The translations under genes and the position numbers were made by a program. A stretch of DNA of 64,000 nucleotides from Brassicibacter mesophilus (GTDB taxonomy: Bacteria > Bacillota > Clostridia > Tissierellales > Proteiniboraceae), in contig NZ_JBNPXI010000011.1 in assembly GCF_050433385.1 (NCBI RefSeq), forward strand, positions 62,001 to 126,000. Reading direction: 5' to 3'. Position 1 is the stretch's first letter; each line of letters begins with the position of its first letter. Positions 61,611 through 64,000 of this stretch are shown here, piece by piece. A model generated the notes under the pieces. That model made no database searches, was not told the origin of the DNA, and was given only the letters and a program-made list of their open reading frames with translations.

Positions 61611-62814
61611 AATCATTTTTATATACTTCTCCTGGAACTGTACTATTATTATCATCACTTGTGATTAATTCATCTATAGTTTTTTGCAGTTGTTCTATCT
61701 GATCCTTTAGTTCTCTGTTTTCTTCACTTAGTCTAGTATTTTTACTGTTCAAAATACTAATGTCATCTGATAGAGAATCATTTTGTCTATCAAGCTTCTT
61801 ATTCTTTTTTTCAAGAGAAGAAATTATTTCATCTAGCGAAACTATGTCTTCGTTTAGCTTTGCATTATATTGTTGAAGCTCTTCATTATAAATTGTCATA
61901 TCATTAATCTTACCCTCTAGCGTTAGTTTTTCATCTTGTAATGCTTGGATTTGTATATCTCGTTCTTGAAGCTGAAGATTTAATTGTTCTATTTCTGCTA
62001 ACTTCTCATTTAATTGATATGATAAATCTTCAACAGTATCATATAACTCATTCAAATGAGGACGAAGTTTTGGAGCAATAACATCTATTATTTCGTTTTG
62101 CTCTGGTGATAAAAACAATCTGCTAATTGGAGCTATTATAGACATTCTAGAGCTGCTATCTATTGCTGATTTTTCATCATCTTCCCAGCTTATATGTTTT
62201 GCTATATAGGTTATTACATCTGCTACTTCGCGTCTTACTTCATCAATGTTTTCAACATCTTTAAAGCTAATATCTTGTCTTCTTATTTCCTCCAGAAATC
62301 TTTTACTAAGGTATTCCCTTGATAGCTCTATTCTATATTCTTCGCTAACATAGTTGTTTAAATGCTTTACTTGAATAGTACCTTCTATAGGGTTATTTTC
62401 CCATTTCCATATAGGCACTAAAAATAATTTCAAATACTGTTTGGTGTTTATATTGGGCTCAATAGGTACAATGTACTCTCCTTGCTTATCTAATTCAACA
62501 GGATTTATATGTAGTATATAATCTGAAGCCTCTCCTCTGACCGAAAAAAAGATAACCGGATCATAGCTTAATCCTTCTACTTTTTTGAACTTTATATCCT
62601 TCGCACTTTTATTTTCTTTAACTATCTCTATATCGTCAATTATATCCTCCGTTGTTGCGGCAGTTACAGACATTTGACTTGTTACATTACTGGAAAACCA
62701 TGAGAAGGTATCTAAATTTATCAGTAGAGCTGCTGATACTAAAATGCTACCAAACAAAAGACTTGCTACTTTGATGATAATTCTTTTATCTTTAGACCTG
62801 TTTTTTCTTTTCAT
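61609..62814 (-). CDS. Exported coiled-coil protein with a SipW-type leader
   Basis: The 401-residue protein has a basic N-terminus and one hydrophobic segment (ASLLFGSILVSAALLI), followed at once by NLDTFSWFSSNVTSQMSVTA. This resembles the leader/junction of TasA and camelysin-type proteins that are processed by the SipW peptidase. Residues about 65-230 form a beta-rich domain. From about 255 to 390 there is a continuous heptad-rich coiled coil (LNEKLAEIEQLNLQLQERDI onwards). It is encoded 29 bases after a TasA-like/SLH protein. The AAAGGAGGG site is 13-14 bases from the ATG; a CTG two codons upstream would be better spaced. Function is unknown; a matrix or surface-spacer role is inferred. 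Confidence 0.75.
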   Translation of the reverse strand: MKRKNRSKDKRIIIKVASLLFGSILVSAALLINLDTFSWFSSNVTSQMSVTAATTEDIIDDIEIVKENKSAKDIKFKKVEGLSYDPVIFFSVRGEASDYILHINPVELDKQGEYIVPIEPNINTKQYLKLFLVPIWKWENNPIEGTIQVKHLNNYVSEEYRIELSREYLSKRFLEEIRRQDISFKDVENIDEVRREVADVITYIAKHISWEDDEKSAIDSSSRMSIIAPISRLFLSPEQNEIIDVIAPKLRPHLNELYDTVEDLSYQLNEKLAEIEQLNLQLQERDIQIQALQDEKLTLEGKINDMTIYNEELQQYNAKLNEDIVSLDEIISSLEKKNKKLDRQNDSLSDDISILNSKNTRLSEENRELKDQIEQLQKTIDELITSDDNNSTVPGEVYKND

Positions 62815-62843
62815 TCTCAGTAAAGTACCCTCCTTTCGAGTTT

Positions 62844-64000
62844 TTAATTATTGTTCGATGCATGCTCACTATGATAACCAAGAAGTTTACAGATTATAGT
62901 AAATGCTTCTGCTCTAGTAATATTGTTCTTTGGTTTAAAAGTATTATCAGGATAACCTTCTATTACTTTGTAATATACACCTGAGTCTACATATCTTAAT
63001 GCCCACATACTAATTTCTTGATTATCCAAGAAATCCAAAGAAACATCTTCTTTTATTTTCTTTTCAAATGCTCTAATCAAAATAGCTATCATTTCCTGTC
63101 TCGAGATATCTTTATCTGGCTTAAATGTCTTATTTGGATAACCTTTTAAAAAGCCTTTTTCACTTCCTGACTTTACATATCCTTTAGCCCAACTTGGTAT
63201 AAAGTCGATATATCCTGTGAACCCTTCCTTTTCTTCAAGCTCTACAGCCTTAGCAACTAGTACTGCTGTTTCAGCTCTAGTAATATAGTTTTCTGGTCTT
63301 ATAGTTCCATCTGGGTAACCTTGTATTATTCCATGCTCTAGTAATGTTTGAATACAGTCATGTGCCCAATGTTCATCTGCATCAATAGGTTTCTCTTTAT
63401 TTGGTTTGTCAGGTTTGTCGGGCTTATCAGGTTTGTCAGGTTCTTGAGGATTCTCATGAGAGTTAATAATAAAGTCTACTGTTGCTTTTAAACCTTGAAG
63501 CTCGTTTCCTGCAGTATTGTCCATACTAACTGTATACTCCAGATCTATATAGTTATTTGTATTTATACTAAATTCATTTGTTGAGGACAGATCATAGCCA
63601 TTGTAATCATCCTCATCTTTGTTATATAGCATTTCATAAAAGCTTTTTTCATATATTTTGTTTGAAAATATAAGCATAGTTCCCTTTTTTATAGTTAACT
63701 TCATATTTTTTGCGAATTGCTCATAGAGTTCTTTATCAGTAACTCGCTCATATTCTTGTCCTTGAAGTTGTTCCAACTCCATTGCTAGTCCTAGATTTGA
63801 AACCTTCACTCTTTCAGAATAATTGTTATAAATCCTCATAGTACCGCTATGGCTTATACCTGGTGCCCATAACCCATCTCCTATATCTCCTGACTGGTGA
63901 AATATGGGCCCTCCATTTGTTTTTTCTCCGTGGATGTATAAAGTTATATCTGGTTCTATTTCATCATCAGCATAGGCTAACTGGTTGCCCATATAAAAAA
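62844..64000 (-). CDS. TasA/camelysin-like exported protein with C-terminal SLH domains (5' end outside window)
   Basis: At least 385 residues are visible. The frame is open to the window edge, and the visible N-terminus GNQLAYA/DDEIEP reads like the end of a signal peptide, so the start lies beyond 64000. Residues 10-185 (from the internal Met at 63992) have the pattern of TasA/M73-type matrix proteins (GDGLWAPGISHSGTMRIYNNYSERVKVSNLGLAMEL). A repeated PDKP linker follows, then three SLH domains at about 205-380 (ADEHWAHDCIQTLLEHG; IPSWAKGYVKSGSEKG; EISMWALRYVDSG). This joins a biofilm-fibre-like domain to an S-layer anchor. It is followed by the coiled-coil gene. Confidence 0.8.
   Translation of the reverse strand, partial: FYMGNQLAYADDEIEPDITLYIHGEKTNGGPIFHQSGDIGDGLWAPGISHSGTMRIYNNYSERVKVSNLGLAMELEQLQGQEYERVTDKELYEQFAKNMKLTIKKGTMLIFSNKIYEKSFYEMLYNKDEDDYNGYDLSSTNEFSINTNNYIDLEYTVSMDNTAGNELQGLKATVDFIINSHENPQEPDKPDKPDKPDKPNKEKPIDADEHWAHDCIQTLLEHGIIQGYPDGTIRPENYITRAETAVLVAKAVELEEKEGFTGYIDFIPSWAKGYVKSGSEKGFLKGYPNKTFKPDKDISRQEMIAILIRAFEKKIKEDVSLDFLDNQEISMWALRYVDSGVYYKVIEGYPDNTFKPKNNITRAEAFTIICKLLGYHSEHASNNN

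Noticed and set aside
61413..61664. Plus-strand frame of 83 codons with hydrophobic stretches upstream of speD
   Set aside because: No ribosome-binding site, very AT-rich composition, and the frame runs through a clear terminator into the 3' end of the opposite gene.

Overview
This window looks like a chromosomal segment of a low-GC, endospore-forming, amino-acid-fermenting Firmicute of the Clostridia. The evidence is AT-rich intergenic DNA, strong GGAGG ribosome-binding sites often paired with TTG or GTG starts, spore genes (gerAA/AB/AC-type, sleB, ypeB, spoIIR, sipL), and a complete run of lysine-fermentation genes (kdd-kamA-kamB-kamC-kamD-kamE). Species cannot be named from the sequence alone. 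No rRNA, tRNA, CRISPR array or intact insertion sequence was seen. There is one assembly gap (98 N at 42904-43001).

Layout. (1) 88-16789, minus strand: a surface-protein island with a subtilisin-like SLH protease, two smaller SLH proteins, a 912-residue SLH protein and a giant protein of about 2100 residues made of IPT/TIG repeats. The last three of these (16789 to 6211) are spaced as one operon. (2) 17141-19551, plus strand: a small SLH protein and an FAD amine oxidase of the amino-acid-oxidase type. (3) 19634-28142, plus strand: an amino-sugar and cell-wall recycling island (HutC-type GntR regulator, nagB, mgtC-like, murQ, a secreted beta-lactamase-fold hydrolase, a MurP-like EIIBC, a PHP phosphoesterase, an EIIA, an RpiR/MurR regulator). 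A consensus promoter with a palindromic operator precedes the GntR gene. (4) 28218-37477, minus strand: the lysine degradation operon, preceded by a -24/-12 promoter and a PAS/AAA+ sigma-54 activator. (5) 37541-39803: a truncated ArgS-like protein, a DUF1934 protein and MurI. (6) 40005-47306: a secreted transglutaminase-like protein behind two tandem c-di-GMP-I (GEMM) riboswitches, a VWA/MucBP-like/SLH adhesin interrupted by the gap, and a BTAD regulator whose C-terminus looks like a degenerate GGDEF domain. (7) 47580-58793: spore and housekeeping genes (ypeB, sleB, spoIIR, a ger operon with a small two-helix protein, a nucleotidyltransferase, a FadR-type GntR regulator, ispE, sipL). (8) 59023-61238: the polyamine operon speD-speE-speB. 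(9) 61609-64000: a coiled-coil exported protein with a SipW-type leader and an SLH protein with a TasA/camelysin-like N-terminal region that runs off the window.

How it fits together. The cell seems to live on amino acids (lysine through 3,5-diaminohexanoate) and on recovered wall sugars, and it has an elaborate S-layer-anchored surface. The most distinctive regulatory piece is the c-di-GMP riboswitch pair. Its second copy ends directly at the ribosome-binding site of the transglutaminase gene, so the long open reading frame starting at 40868 is wrong and the real start is a GTG at 40796. With the neighbouring adhesin and the BTAD/degenerate-GGDEF regulator, this makes a plausible but unproven c-di-GMP-linked surface-remodelling locus. 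Other points to follow up are the ArgS paralog without a catalytic core, the long inverted repeat inside the lysine operon, and the TasA-like/SLH fusion.
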